Made by a program: the position numbers and the translations under genes. A stretch of 25,445 nucleotides of DNA from assembly GCA_036258795.1 (NCBI GenBank), contig DATACZ010000138.1, positions 1-25,445 of the forward strand. Reading direction: 5' to 3'. Positions 7,827 through 15,053 of the stretch are shown here, one piece after another. The notes under the pieces were generated by a model, which did no database searches, was not told where the DNA came from, and was given only the letters and a program-made list of their open reading frames with translations. The stretch is from DATACZ01 sp036258795. GTDB lineage: Bacteria; Actinomycetota; CADDZG01; JAHWKV01. Position 1 is the first letter of the stretch. Every line of letters begins with the position of its first letter.

Positions 7827-8783
7827 TCACCCGAGCTCTACGACAAGAAAGCCTGACTCCTCTTTGACCTCGGTGCCCAATGCGGCGCAAGCACTCCTGA
7901 ACCGCCGCCGGATCCAGTCTGCGTCATCTCCCTGTGCCAGCTCGGTGCGGCAATACTCGAGCTTGAGGGGCAGTGCCTCCAAACGGCGCGGCCCCTCGCC
8001 GTCCATGGTTACCAGCCACAGAAGTCCCAAGTCGTTTCGAAGCTCGGGGTCCACGGCATAGTCGTCGAGGAAGTCGCCCAGGTCGTACAGCACCCTTCCC
8101 GACACTCCATGAAAAACGTGGGCAGAGTGGCCGGCAACGACCGTGGCGCCGGCCTCGACTAAGACCCTTGCCGCCTTGCTAACGTGCGGGACAGGTCCTG
8201 GGGTCATGTTCGGGCCCCAATGGGGAGACAGCAGCAAAGCTCCGGCTGTAGAGCGGACAGCATCGGTCACCCAAGCGGGAACCCCCAAGCGAAGGTCGGC
8301 ATACGCGACGCCCGGCCGGTCCGATGTGGCGGCGAAGCTCGCGGGATGGTCGGTAAGTGCCAGCACCGACACCTCCAGGCCTCCGGTGTCGAGCCTGACC
8401 ACGGCCCTGGCGCGATCGATATCAGGACCGGCTCCAACCCATTCGATTCCCGCAGCCGACAGATGCTCGAACGTGTCCACGAGTGCTTCGTAGCCAAAGT
8501 CCAGAGCGTGATTGTTCGCCAGGGTCACGCAGGAGACGCCGAGGTGATTCAGAGTTTCGACCGCAGCTGGAGGGGCTCGGAAGAAGAAGGGCTTCCCGGG
8601 CTCCGGCCAGGGGCTGCCTCTTGTTGAGATGCAGCACTCAAGGTTGAGAAAGAACGTGTCGGCCCTCCCGGCGGCCTCTACGACGGGCGTGGCCACAAGC
8701 GACTCCGGCGGCACCTTGCCCAACGCCTCACCCACCATCCGTCCCAGCATGGTGTCACCGGCAAGGGCGATCGTTAAAGCCAT
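7827..8783 (-). CDS. CapA/PgsA-family metallophosphatase-like protein
   Basis: 318 residues from an ATG at 8783 with no clear ribosome binding site, so initiation may be leaderless or coupled to the EamA gene 41 bases upstream. Motifs of the CapA fold (related to calcineurin-like phosphoesterases) are present in order: AGDTMLGR at 8-15, FLNLECCIS at 45-53, LANNHALDFG at 88-97, LSPHWG at 185-190 and GHSAHVFHGV at 218-227. The founding members take part in poly-gamma-glutamate capsule synthesis, but there is no signal peptide or membrane anchor here and no capB/capC nearby, so a capsule role is not supported. A hydrolase of unknown substrate is the safer reading. Confidence 0.82.
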   Translation of the reverse strand: MALTIALAGDTMLGRMVGEALGKVPPESLVATPVVEAAGRADTFFLNLECCISTRGSPWPEPGKPFFFRAPPAAVETLNHLGVSCVTLANNHALDFGYEALVDTFEHLSAAGIEWVGAGPDIDRARAVVRLDTGGLEVSVLALTDHPASFAATSDRPGVAYADLRLGVPAWVTDAVRSTAGALLLSPHWGPNMTPGPVPHVSKAARVLVEAGATVVAGHSAHVFHGVSGRVLYDLGDFLDDYAVDPELRNDLGLLWLVTMDGEGPRRLEALPLKLEYCRTELAQGDDADWIRRRFRSACAALGTEVKEESGFLVVELG

Positions 8784-8824
8784 GGCGTTGCTTGGATGCT
8801 AGATGAAATGAGATCCGCCGGTGG

Positions 8825-9697
8825 CTACCCCAATGCAATTAGGACCACGGCCACTGCGGCGGTAGCCAGTCCCAGCAGCTGTCTTCGTCCGAGTCGCTCG
8901 CGTAGGACAAGTCTGGCCAGAATGATTGTTGAGGCTGGATACATCGAGGTGATTACCGCGACAAGGGAAAGGAGGCCCCGGCGGGTCGCCAGCAGGAAAA
9001 GCAAGTCTGCACCCACGTTCAACAGGCCAAGCCACGCCAGTTGGAGCCCTGTTTTCCGTGCCGCCCGCATGGGTGCCCCGACCACCATGGAGATCAACAG
9101 TGCGGCGCCGACCATGGATACTCGGCTCGCCACAAGGGGCCACAATCCGGAGCCGGAGGGTGCCCGTTCCAAGAAAATAAAGAACAAGCCGAAGCCCAAT
9201 CCCGCTCCCAATGCCTCCACCAGCCCGGACTTAGGGTTGCCGGCTGCATGAGCTGATGTGCTGAGCGTGGCCGTGGCAGCCCGCGGGCCGCCTTCGGCGG
9301 CGCTTGAGATCATCACTACGGCGATCAGACCCAGCACCACGCCCGCCAACGCCCTCAGTCCCGGTCGTTCCCCCATAGCAATACCGAACAACACCGGGAT
9401 GCCGGCGGACAAAAGCCCGGTAATGGGAGCGACCATGCTCATCCGGCCAATGGCAAGACCCTTATAAAGGAGAGCCGCGCCGGTGAGTCCCGCCACGCCC
9501 GCCGCTCCTCCCCACTGCACTGCCTGTCCGGATAAGGCGCCCGCCCAGAAGGGCGCGGCGCCCAGGACAAGGGCAAAGCTCACCGCTTGGGAGAGTAGGA
9601 CGACGGTGAAGACGTGCGCTCTTCGAGTGAGCACCCCACCCGTGAAGTCCGCCGCTCCGTAGGCGATAGCGGATGCGATCGCGAGCACGATTGCCAT
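8825..9697 (-). CDS. EamA/DMT-family membrane transporter
   Basis: 290 residues with about ten membrane segments in two EamA halves, about 1-130 and 150-290. Typical features are the N-terminal SAIAYGAADFTGG, the APITGLLSAGIPVLFG helix ending the first half, and SMYPASTIILARLVLRERLGRRQ near the C-terminus (helix 9 into the conserved ER loop). Family members export metabolites or take up small solutes. Start ATG at 9697 follows the SnoaL-like stop by 18 bases, so the two are probably on one transcript. The transported compound cannot be told. Confidence 0.88.
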   Translation of the reverse strand: MAIVLAIASAIAYGAADFTGGVLTRRAHVFTVVLLSQAVSFALVLGAAPFWAGALSGQAVQWGGAAGVAGLTGAALLYKGLAIGRMSMVAPITGLLSAGIPVLFGIAMGERPGLRALAGVVLGLIAVVMISSAAEGGPRAATATLSTSAHAAGNPKSGLVEALGAGLGFGLFFIFLERAPSGSGLWPLVASRVSMVGAALLISMVVGAPMRAARKTGLQLAWLGLLNVGADLLFLLATRRGLLSLVAVITSMYPASTIILARLVLRERLGRRQLLGLATAAVAVVLIALG

Positions 9698-9715
9698 ATC
9701 CGTCAGCCAGATTGC

Positions 9716-10189
9716 TCAGTCCATTGGGGGGATTCCAGTCACCTCGGCGAACTGCCAGGTGTCGCTGTAATGCTGATAGCGGACACACTTACCGCCGCTG
9801 AAGTCAAAGATGTGAGCCGCCTGGGCATTCAGGACCTTTCCAGTCGTCCTTGCAGTGGCCTGGTAGCGCACCTCCGCCAGTACGGTGGCTCCGCAGCCCA
9901 CGACCCGCTGAACGGAGACCCTGAAACCGTCAAATGTTTGCATGATCCGTGCGAACACGCCTTCCAGCACTGCTTGCGGACCGATGAACGATCCTCCCGG
10001 CCAGAATGTGTGGTGCTCTGACATATTCCACTCGACCTTTTCATCGAGCATCTCGAGCACCGCCGGTATGTCACCCCTTGCGAACGCTTCGTACGCCCGC
10101 AGAACCATCCGCACGTTGTCGTAGCTCTCACCCTCGTCGCCCTCCGCCTGGCTGATGCTTTGGTTCCTGATTTCGTCGACCGTGGCCAT
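9716..10189 (-). CDS. SnoaL-like / nuclear transport factor 2 family protein
   Basis: 157 residues from the ATG at 10189, chosen because AGGAGGAG ends 3 bases upstream; a longer frame to 10237 has no such site. After a polar N-terminal tail the cone-shaped NTF2 fold is visible: VRMVLRAYEAFARGDIPAVL, then LDEKVEWNMSE, FIGPQAVLEGVF and a C-terminal HIFDFSGGKCVRYQHYSDTW. Family members include polyketide cyclases, isomerases and binding proteins; many remain unassigned. It lies between the LuxR-tailed regulator and the EamA transporter on the same strand and may be controlled by the former through the dyad at 10261-10273. Confidence 0.85.
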   Translation of the reverse strand: MATVDEIRNQSISQAEGDEGESYDNVRMVLRAYEAFARGDIPAVLEMLDEKVEWNMSEHHTFWPGGSFIGPQAVLEGVFARIMQTFDGFRVSVQRVVGCGATVLAEVRYQATARTTGKVLNAQAAHIFDFSGGKCVRYQHYSDTWQFAEVTGIPPMD

Positions 10190-10192
10190 AAT

Positions 10193-10200
10193 CTCCTCCT
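10193..10200 (-). promoter_or_regulatory. Strong ribosome binding site of the SnoaL-like gene
   Basis: AGGAGGAG on the minus strand just before the ATG at 10189. It decides the start. Confidence 0.75.
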
Positions 10201-10260
10201 TCTCGCAGACATGCCTTCCGCAATGGCACGATCGCACTCCAGGGGCTATGCAGGCATCGG

Positions 10261-10273
10261 TAGGTTCTACCTA
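10261..10273. promoter_or_regulatory. TAGGT-TCT-ACCTA dyad, candidate LuxR/GerE-type operator
   Basis: A perfect inverted repeat of TAGGT spaced by three bases, 72 bases upstream of the SnoaL-like start and directly past the stop of the LuxR-tailed regulator. TAGGT fits TRGGY, the core half-site known for GerE, the founding member of this HTH class. Binding is inferred. A GGTAG/CTACC hairpin overlaps it, so an RNA structure is the alternative. Confidence 0.3.
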
Positions 10274-10297
10274 TTTCGGTGGTTTACGGCGAATGCT

Positions 10298-11857
10298 TCA
10301 AGAGTCGCGAGAAGGCGGGAGCAGGTCGTGCTCCATGGCGTAAAGCGCCAGCGCCGAGCGGCTCGAGAGGCCGAGCTTGGTGTAGATATGCTGCACATGA
10401 TGCTCGGCGGTGCGGGGCGAGATATGCAGTTGCTGCCCTATCTCACGGTTCGAGCAGGCACGGGCGACGAGCCGCAGAACCTCCACTTCTCGTTCACTGA
10501 GGCCAGCAGGCCTCAGTTCTCTGCGGGGGCCACGCTGCAGCCCGGCAGCCTCGATTACGCAAGCAACGGCTTCGGGATCCAGCTCCCCATCCCTGGCGGC
10601 GCGACGTAGCTCCGTGGCGGCGTCCGCCGAATCGAGCGCTGCTCGATGAGGCCGGTGCTCGGTCATCGCCTGAAAGGCATCGGCGGCGGCAAGGACTCTG
10701 GCACTGATCGTAATTTGTCCTGCTCCGCAACCCCGGTGGTATCCGGAGCAATCCAGGCGCTCATGATGCATCCCGGCAATCGTGGCCACCGGGACCAAAG
10801 CCTGCGATTTCGAGAGAATCCGCTCCGAGTAGTAGGGGTGCAGACGGACCTGCTCCCACTCCACCGCGTCGAGGGGGCCCGGTTTTTCCCAGATAGCGTC
10901 GGATATCCCCACACGTCCGAGGTCGTGCAAGGCAGCCGCCACCTCCAGCATCTCGATCGCCCCCGCTTCCAGGCCGAGCCTCTGGGCCCCCGTCTTGGCG
11001 AGCCTGGCCACGTTCCTGGAGTGGCCGTGGGTGAAGGTCGATTTCAGATCAGCAAGATCGCCAAAGGCGGCGGCCACATTTGGAAGCTCGGCCAGTTCCT
11101 TCTCGACCACCGGATCGGGCTCGGCGGCAAGGACAAGCTCTCGCGGATCCCAGGTCCGGACTTCATCGAGGACCTCCGGAACTCGAACAAGAAGCTCGGC
11201 GACGACCGCTGGGTCCAGCAACCCGCCGGCTCGTCGCCTGAGAGCCGGCACCACCATCTCCGACCCGCCGACATAGTCGAACAGCGCGGCCTCCGCAGCC
11301 ACGCGAGCAATACGCGCGGGAAGGAGAATCTGCTCACCTTTCAGCCCTCGAGGCGCGCCTCCCCCCTTCCAATGCTCCTTCACCTCGTACAGCGCCCGCT
11401 GCACTCCCTCTGAAAGGCCCAGGCGGCGTGCAGTTTCCCTTCCCACCTCGCAGACGGTTGTGTCGTAGCGGCGGCCCAGGGCGCGGCCGTGAGTGAGGAT
11501 GAAGGCCGCCGCACCAACCCGCGCCGAGGGAGGCAGGCCACGCATGGTCTCCGGAATGAGGGTGGCAACGATGTCCTTGGGGTCCGCGAAGTTGGTCTTG
11601 GCGCCTGCTCTGTTTGCCGCCATCTCATCCCCGAATGCGGCGTACATCTCGTGGGAGAACCCGACACACCCAACATGCACCAGCATCGATGCATAAAAAG
11701 TGTCGGCTATCTCAGGGTCCGGGAGGCCAAGCCTTCGAGCCAGACCCACGCCGATTAGGCAAGAACGCAATGCATGGCCCTGAGGAAGCCCGTAACCCAT
11801 GTCCGCCACGGTGGACAGACCCGCAAGAAGATCCGCGAGGCGGAGCCTGGTGGCCAT
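10298..11857 (-). CDS. Tandem HD-GYP-like domain protein with C-terminal LuxR-type HTH
   Basis: 519 residues from the ATG at 11857; the frame extends to 12013 but that part would overlap the next gene's ribosome binding site and lacks family character. Two HD-GYP-like units can be seen. The first (about 20-190) has decayed: HV at 61-62 in place of HD, and GAPRG near 168-171 in place of GYPRG. The second (about 275-410) keeps HD at 311-312 (LHDLGRVGI), HHERLD and a GYH variant of GYP at 372-374. Residues 453-511 form a GerE/LuxR HTH (LSEREVEVLRLVARACSNRE, TAEHHVQHIYTKLGL). HD-GYP domains usually hydrolyse cyclic di-GMP; here the second unit may do so or bind a ligand to control DNA binding. 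It opens the minus-strand run and is divergent from the DUF2267 gene. Confidence 0.88.
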   Translation of the reverse strand: MATRLRLADLLAGLSTVADMGYGLPQGHALRSCLIGVGLARRLGLPDPEIADTFYASMLVHVGCVGFSHEMYAAFGDEMAANRAGAKTNFADPKDIVATLIPETMRGLPPSARVGAAAFILTHGRALGRRYDTTVCEVGRETARRLGLSEGVQRALYEVKEHWKGGGAPRGLKGEQILLPARIARVAAEAALFDYVGGSEMVVPALRRRAGGLLDPAVVAELLVRVPEVLDEVRTWDPRELVLAAEPDPVVEKELAELPNVAAAFGDLADLKSTFTHGHSRNVARLAKTGAQRLGLEAGAIEMLEVAAALHDLGRVGISDAIWEKPGPLDAVEWEQVRLHPYYSERILSKSQALVPVATIAGMHHERLDCSGYHRGCGAGQITISARVLAAADAFQAMTEHRPHRAALDSADAATELRRAARDGELDPEAVACVIEAAGLQRGPRRELRPAGLSEREVEVLRLVARACSNREIGQQLHISPRTAEHHVQHIYTKLGLSSRSALALYAMEHDLLPPSRDS

Positions 11858-11980
11858 GCGCCCATTCTGACCGCGCCGCCTCTTGAAGCGAATAGCCTCG
11901 AGACAATGCGAGTAACCAGCCAGATCATGCATAGCCAGGTTCCTCTTGGGAAGGAATTCAAGGAGTGATGCCACCGCTGG

Positions 11981-11987
11981 AAGGAGG
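11981..11987 (+). promoter_or_regulatory. Ribosome binding site of the DUF2267 gene
   Basis: AAGGAGG six bases before the ATG at 11994. It fixes the start against the longer open frame from 11946. Confidence 0.75.
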
Positions 11988-11993
11988 CCAACG

Positions 11994-12401
11994 ATGGAGT
12001 ACGACAGATTCATTGGCCATGTGCAGCACCGGGCACGGCTCGGAACCTTCGAGGAGGCGGTAACGGCAACCCGGGCGACCTTGGAGACGTTGGGACGCCG
12101 GCTTGCAGGGGGCTCTCCCGGGAACCTTGCGGCACAGCTGCCGACTGAGATCGGCCGCTACCTAACCGCACAGGAAGGCGGTCAGGAGAGCTTTTCTCTC
12201 GATGAGTTCTTCGACCGCGTCTGCAAGGAAGAAGGCGTCGATCTCCCGGAATCCGTCTTCCACGCCAGGGTCGTAATGGAGGTGTTACGGGAGGCAGTCG
12301 GGGAAAACACCTTCATTAAGCTTCGGGCTCAGCTTCCAGAGGACTGGAACCGGCTGTTCGAGGCCGGCAGCGAGGGCGCGATGCCGGCAGGAAACGATTG
12401 A
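11994..12401 (+). CDS. DUF2267 domain protein
   Basis: 135 residues. The start follows an ideal AAGGAGG. The sequence begins MEYDRFIGHVQHRARLGT, then FEEAVTATRATLETLGRRL, then an AAQLPTEIGRYL segment and FFDRVCKEEGV, ending with VVMEVLREAVGENTFIKL and LPEDWNRLF. This is the usual arrangement of DUF2267, a small all-helical soluble family of unknown function common in Actinobacteria and often near stress genes. It is divergent from the HD-GYP/LuxR gene with 136 bases between them, and 131 bases upstream of the release-factor-like gene on the same strand. Confidence 0.88.
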   Translation: MEYDRFIGHVQHRARLGTFEEAVTATRATLETLGRRLAGGSPGNLAAQLPTEIGRYLTAQEGGQESFSLDEFFDRVCKEEGVDLPESVFHARVVMEVLREAVGENTFIKLRAQLPEDWNRLFEAGSEGAMPAGND

Positions 12402-12532
12402 CGTAACCGGGCCTGGCCGTCCTTCCAAATCCCGCCTTCTCGGCTCACCAACCCGGGCCGCCCGGATTATTGGGCATACGGCATGGGTAGGGAAATCCAG
12501 CAAGGACTCCGCCCTCACGAACGAAGGATCAA

Positions 12533-13681
12533 ATGGCCACTCTGACCCCAAAGGTTCAACAAGCACGGCTCGCCCTGCTGAATAAATTGTCCAGGATTGA
12601 ATCTCAACAGAAGGTTCTCAGCGTCTATCTCGATCTAGACCCTTCCGAATTTGCGACGCCCTCGGCCAGGGAGAGCCAGGTGAAGTCGGTGCTCAACGAA
12701 GCGGCTGAGCTCGTAGAACAGCTAGACGACGAGAGCAAGGCGTCCCTCAGAAAAGATGTCGAGCTGGTGCGCGACTATCTGATTGGAAACGACGACTGGT
12801 CCGGGGATGCTCGCTCGGTCGCAGTCTTCGCCTCCTCAGGCAACGATCTGTTCGACGTGGTGAAACTTCCCGAACCGATCGAAAGAGGGGCCTTCATAGA
12901 CCACCAGCCTCACGTTCTCCCAATGAAGGACATGGTCTCCCAGGACAAGTGGTTGGTGGCGCTGGTTGACCGCCGCAGCTCCAGGCTGCTCGTAGGATCC
13001 CCCATAAGACTGAAGCAATACGACGAGACCGAGGAGGATGTTCACGGGCAGCACGACCAAGGGGGATGGTCGCAGGGACGGTACGCCAGGGCAGTCGAAG
13101 AGGAGGTGGAGGATCACCTCAAGAACCTGAGTGATCGCCTCCTGAAGCTTCACAAGAGCACGAACTTCGATCACATCGTCATCGGCGCCAGCGACGAGCT
13201 CTGGCCGCGCCTGGTTGAGAGGCTTCACCCCTACGTGGCCGAAGACGTGATCGGCCGAATCGACGTCGACATCCAAAATGCCGACATCGCCGAGATCCAG
13301 GACGAGCTCCGGAACCTCGAGGCCATTGAAGAACAACAGCAGGAAGAGTCTTTACTCGAGGAGTTGCGAATGAGGCTGGCCAACGACTCTCGAGCCGCTT
13401 CGGGCCTGACCCGCGTACTGGAGACCCTCAACGAGGCCCGCGTCGAGAGGCTGCTGATCGCAGAGGGCTTCGACGCCGAAGGGACTTACTGCCCCAAGTG
13501 CGGGTTCCTAAGCGAGGATGCCGTGGAATGCCCGGTGGACGGCCAGGAAACCGTACGAACATCGAGCATCATCGACAAAGCAATTGAGCGGGTTGAGGAG
13601 CTCTCTGCCGAGTCCACCACCGTCAGGAGTCCGAGCGCTCTGACCCCAATGGGGTCGGTTGCCGCGCTCCTAAGATTCTAA
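12533..13681 (+). CDS. Vms1/eRF1-like bacterial release factor family protein (VLRF1/baeRF type)
   Basis: 382 residues; ATG at 12533 with GAAGGA upstream. The middle of the protein has the eRF1 domain 2-like fold with HDQGGWSQGRYARAVEEEV at about 174-191; GGWSQ at 177-181 contains the GxxQ pattern that replaces the GGQ loop of eRF1 in Vms1-type peptidyl-tRNA hydrolases. The C-terminal third looks like eRF1 domain 3, ending in a zinc-ribbon remnant with Cys320, Cys323 and Cys333. Family members are predicted to act on peptidyl-tRNA in ribosome rescue; Vms1 itself frees stalled chains from the eukaryotic 60S subunit. Action on bacterial ribosomes is inferred. A shared hairpin separates it from the convergent Cys-rich gene. 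Confidence 0.82.
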   Translation: MATLTPKVQQARLALLNKLSRIESQQKVLSVYLDLDPSEFATPSARESQVKSVLNEAAELVEQLDDESKASLRKDVELVRDYLIGNDDWSGDARSVAVFASSGNDLFDVVKLPEPIERGAFIDHQPHVLPMKDMVSQDKWLVALVDRRSSRLLVGSPIRLKQYDETEEDVHGQHDQGGWSQGRYARAVEEEVEDHLKNLSDRLLKLHKSTNFDHIVIGASDELWPRLVERLHPYVAEDVIGRIDVDIQNADIAEIQDELRNLEAIEEQQQEESLLEELRMRLANDSRAASGLTRVLETLNEARVERLLIAEGFDAEGTYCPKCGFLSEDAVECPVDGQETVRTSSIIDKAIERVEELSAESTTVRSPSALTPMGSVAALLRF

Positions 13682-13717
13682 GGACCGTTAGGCCTGCTTC
13701 TTTAGGCCCGGTCCTTA
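13679..13717. terminator. Long hairpin overlapping two convergent stop codons, probable bidirectional terminator
   Basis: Outer arms TAAGGACCG (13679-13687) and CGGTCCTTA (13709-13717) pair perfectly over 9 bp. Inside, a second GGCC/GGCC stem can form (13691-13694 with 13705-13708). The left arm contains the stop codon of the release-factor-like gene and the loop side contains the stop of the metallothionein-like gene at 13702-13704. No U-run follows on either strand, as in many actinobacterial terminators. Confidence 0.6.
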
Positions 13718-13938
13718 ACGTCCTCCACCCCTGAGCGATGCGCGCAGTGCGCACAGCAGTACATGGTTCCGCCGCTCTCGATCCCGTGCCCGATGATCTT
13801 GCAGCCACAGTGATCACATCTCGGCGCCAGAACGTGAAAGGCGCACTCGAAGCTGTCGAAAGTGTGGCGTGAGCCATCCGGCATCTCGACAGTAAAGGTC
13901 TTGTCGTACTCGTTACCGCAAAGGTCGCACAGACCCAT
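13702..13938 (-). CDS. Small Cys-rich metallothionein-like zinc-binding protein
   Basis: 78 residues from an ATG at 13938 with a strong AAGGAGG seven bases upstream. It holds nine cysteines: CDLC at 4-7, one in FECAF near 32, CDHCGC near 41-46 and CCAHC near 61-65. The C-terminal part, CDHCGCKI, then G-I-E, then G-x-M-YCCAHCAH, has the pattern of bacterial SmtA/BmtA metallothioneins (PF02069), which bind zinc or cadmium. The N-terminal 35 residues, with a CxxC and FDSFECAFH, are not part of SmtA and look like an added zinc-binding knuckle. Metal binding is well supported; metal identity is not. Dyads upstream may serve metal-responsive control. Confidence 0.72.
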   Translation of the reverse strand: MGLCDLCGNEYDKTFTVEMPDGSRHTFDSFECAFHVLAPRCDHCGCKIIGHGIESGGTMYCCAHCAHRSGVEDVKDRA

Positions 13939-13974
13939 TGGTTGTCCTCCTTTCCGGTTTTAGGCTGCTACGAA

Positions 13975-13998
13975 CATCCCCCCGATCTTATGGGGATG
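13975..13998. promoter_or_regulatory. CATCCCC-N10-GGGGATG inverted repeat, candidate operator of the Cys-rich gene
   Basis: A perfect 7-bp inverted repeat 37 bases upstream of the metallothionein-like ATG at 13938. Position fits an operator or a 5' leader hairpin. G/C-tract dyads are used by some metal sensors such as CsoR, but the spacing here is not diagnostic. Confidence 0.35.
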
Positions 13999-14250
13999 AG
14001 TCCTTCCTACGGACACCCTACCCATGTAACCACTGTGGTCCGGCATGGCGAACACACTGCAGCGTGCCGCTTCTCAAAATATTCATATCGCTCTAACACA
14101 GATGTAACCATCGACCCTCTACCATCGAGTGCGATGAAGGGAAGGGTCATCGTGAGCTCGGATCGGTGACGTGCTTATTCGGGCTTATTGCAGTAAGGTA
14201 AGTAGACATCTGTTCGGCTCCATCCGAGCCACCATCCTTACACCCAGAAA

Positions 14251-14256
14251 AAGGAG
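14251..14256 (+). promoter_or_regulatory. Ribosome binding site that sets the YceI start
   Basis: AAGGAG seven bases before the ATG at 14264, far better than any site in front of the other in-frame starts at 14171 or 14342. Confidence 0.65.
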
Positions 14257-14263
14257 AAACGCC

Positions 14264-15004
14264 ATGACGTTGCTTCGCGATTGTTTGCCCGCGCTCTTTA
14301 GTACCGACGCTCGCTCCATATATCCCCCCGGCCGGAACAGCATGGTCACACTCGACAAGGCCTGGGCTGCCCAACTGGGGGTTTCCCGGGATCGAGGCGC
14401 CTACCGAATCCGGCGGAGCGCCCTCATTCAGCGCCTGGCGGACATGGGCCAAGCCTTGCCGGCTCCAGCCGAGTGGACCATTGACCCAGCCCACACCAGC
14501 GTGGGATTCGTGGCCCGCCACATGATGATCTCCAAGGTCAGGGGCAGGTTCAGGCAGGTGGCCGGGCGCATCAACGTCGCCGAGGTCCCGGAGAGGTCTG
14601 AGGTTGACATCGTGGTTGAGGCCGCCAGCATCGACACCGGTCAGCCGATACGGGACGACCACCTGCGATCGCCGGATTTCCTGGATGTCGCCAACCATCC
14701 CCAGCTTCGCTTTAGGAGCACACAGCTGGAGCAAAGTGATGAGCGCACCTACAAGCTGAGCGGAGAGCTAACGATTCGGGGAGTGACCCGGCCGGTCACA
14801 TTGGACCTGAATTACCTCGGAACGGCCAAGGATCCTTCTGGGAACTGCAGGGTCGCCTTTGAGGCTAGGGCGGAGATCAACCGGGAAGACTTTGGCCTTA
14901 CCTGGAATCAGCCTCTGGAGACCGGTGGCGTGCTGATCGGCAAGCACGTGGCACTGGAGATCGAGGCTCAGGCCGTGGTGGGGCAATACCCCGCCGCTGC
15001 CTGA
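14264..15004 (+). CDS. YceI-family lipid-binding protein with a non-standard N-terminal extension
   Basis: 246 residues. From about residue 70 the YceI lipocalin-like barrel is plain: WTIDPAHTSVGFVARHMM, VRGRF, VEAASIDTGQPIRDDHLRS, FLDVANHPQLRF, GELTIRGVTRPV and a closing NREDFGLTWN. YceI proteins bind polyisoprenoids or other amphiphiles and are often exported. Here the first 70 residues are not a signal peptide: they are mixed polar and charged (KAWAAQLGVSRDRGAYRIRR) with no hydrophobic core of sufficient length, so the protein is probably cytosolic. The extension is not recognised. A later ATG at 14342 would shorten it but has a poor ribosome binding site. It converges with the lipoprotein gene. 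Confidence 0.88.
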   Translation: MTLLRDCLPALFSTDARSIYPPGRNSMVTLDKAWAAQLGVSRDRGAYRIRRSALIQRLADMGQALPAPAEWTIDPAHTSVGFVARHMMISKVRGRFRQVAGRINVAEVPERSEVDIVVEAASIDTGQPIRDDHLRSPDFLDVANHPQLRFRSTQLEQSDERTYKLSGELTIRGVTRPVTLDLNYLGTAKDPSGNCRVAFEARAEINREDFGLTWNQPLETGGVLIGKHVALEIEAQAVVGQYPAAA

Positions 15005-15053
15005 CGGGTGTCAAACCGGCTCCGGTAGTCGGCGGCGAGACCGAGCGCGGGCC

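Larger units (their letters stand above)
13939..14263. other. Dyad-rich divergent intergenic region
   Basis: 325 bases without a gene between the minus-strand Cys-rich gene and the plus-strand YceI gene. It holds a CATCCCC/GGGGATG dyad (13975-13998), an 11-bp palindrome ACCACTGTGGT (14029-14039), two direct copies of GCTTATT near 14173 and 14183, and a GGCTC/GAGCC hairpin in the YceI leader (14216-14230). No convincing sigma-70 promoter stands out. Both flanking genes have ideal ribosome binding sites, which suggests both are started here. Confidence 0.5.

Noticed and set aside
7827..8783. Capsule synthesis role for the CapA-like gene
   Set aside because: No capB or capC homologue is nearby and the protein lacks an export signal or membrane anchor.
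13942..14169. Plus-strand frame of 75 codons in the divergent region
   Set aside because: No ribosome binding site, odd composition, and it crosses the dyads of a likely control region.
14147..14734. Minus-strand open frame of 195 codons
   Set aside because: It is antisense to the YceI coding region and shows no motif or ribosome binding site.
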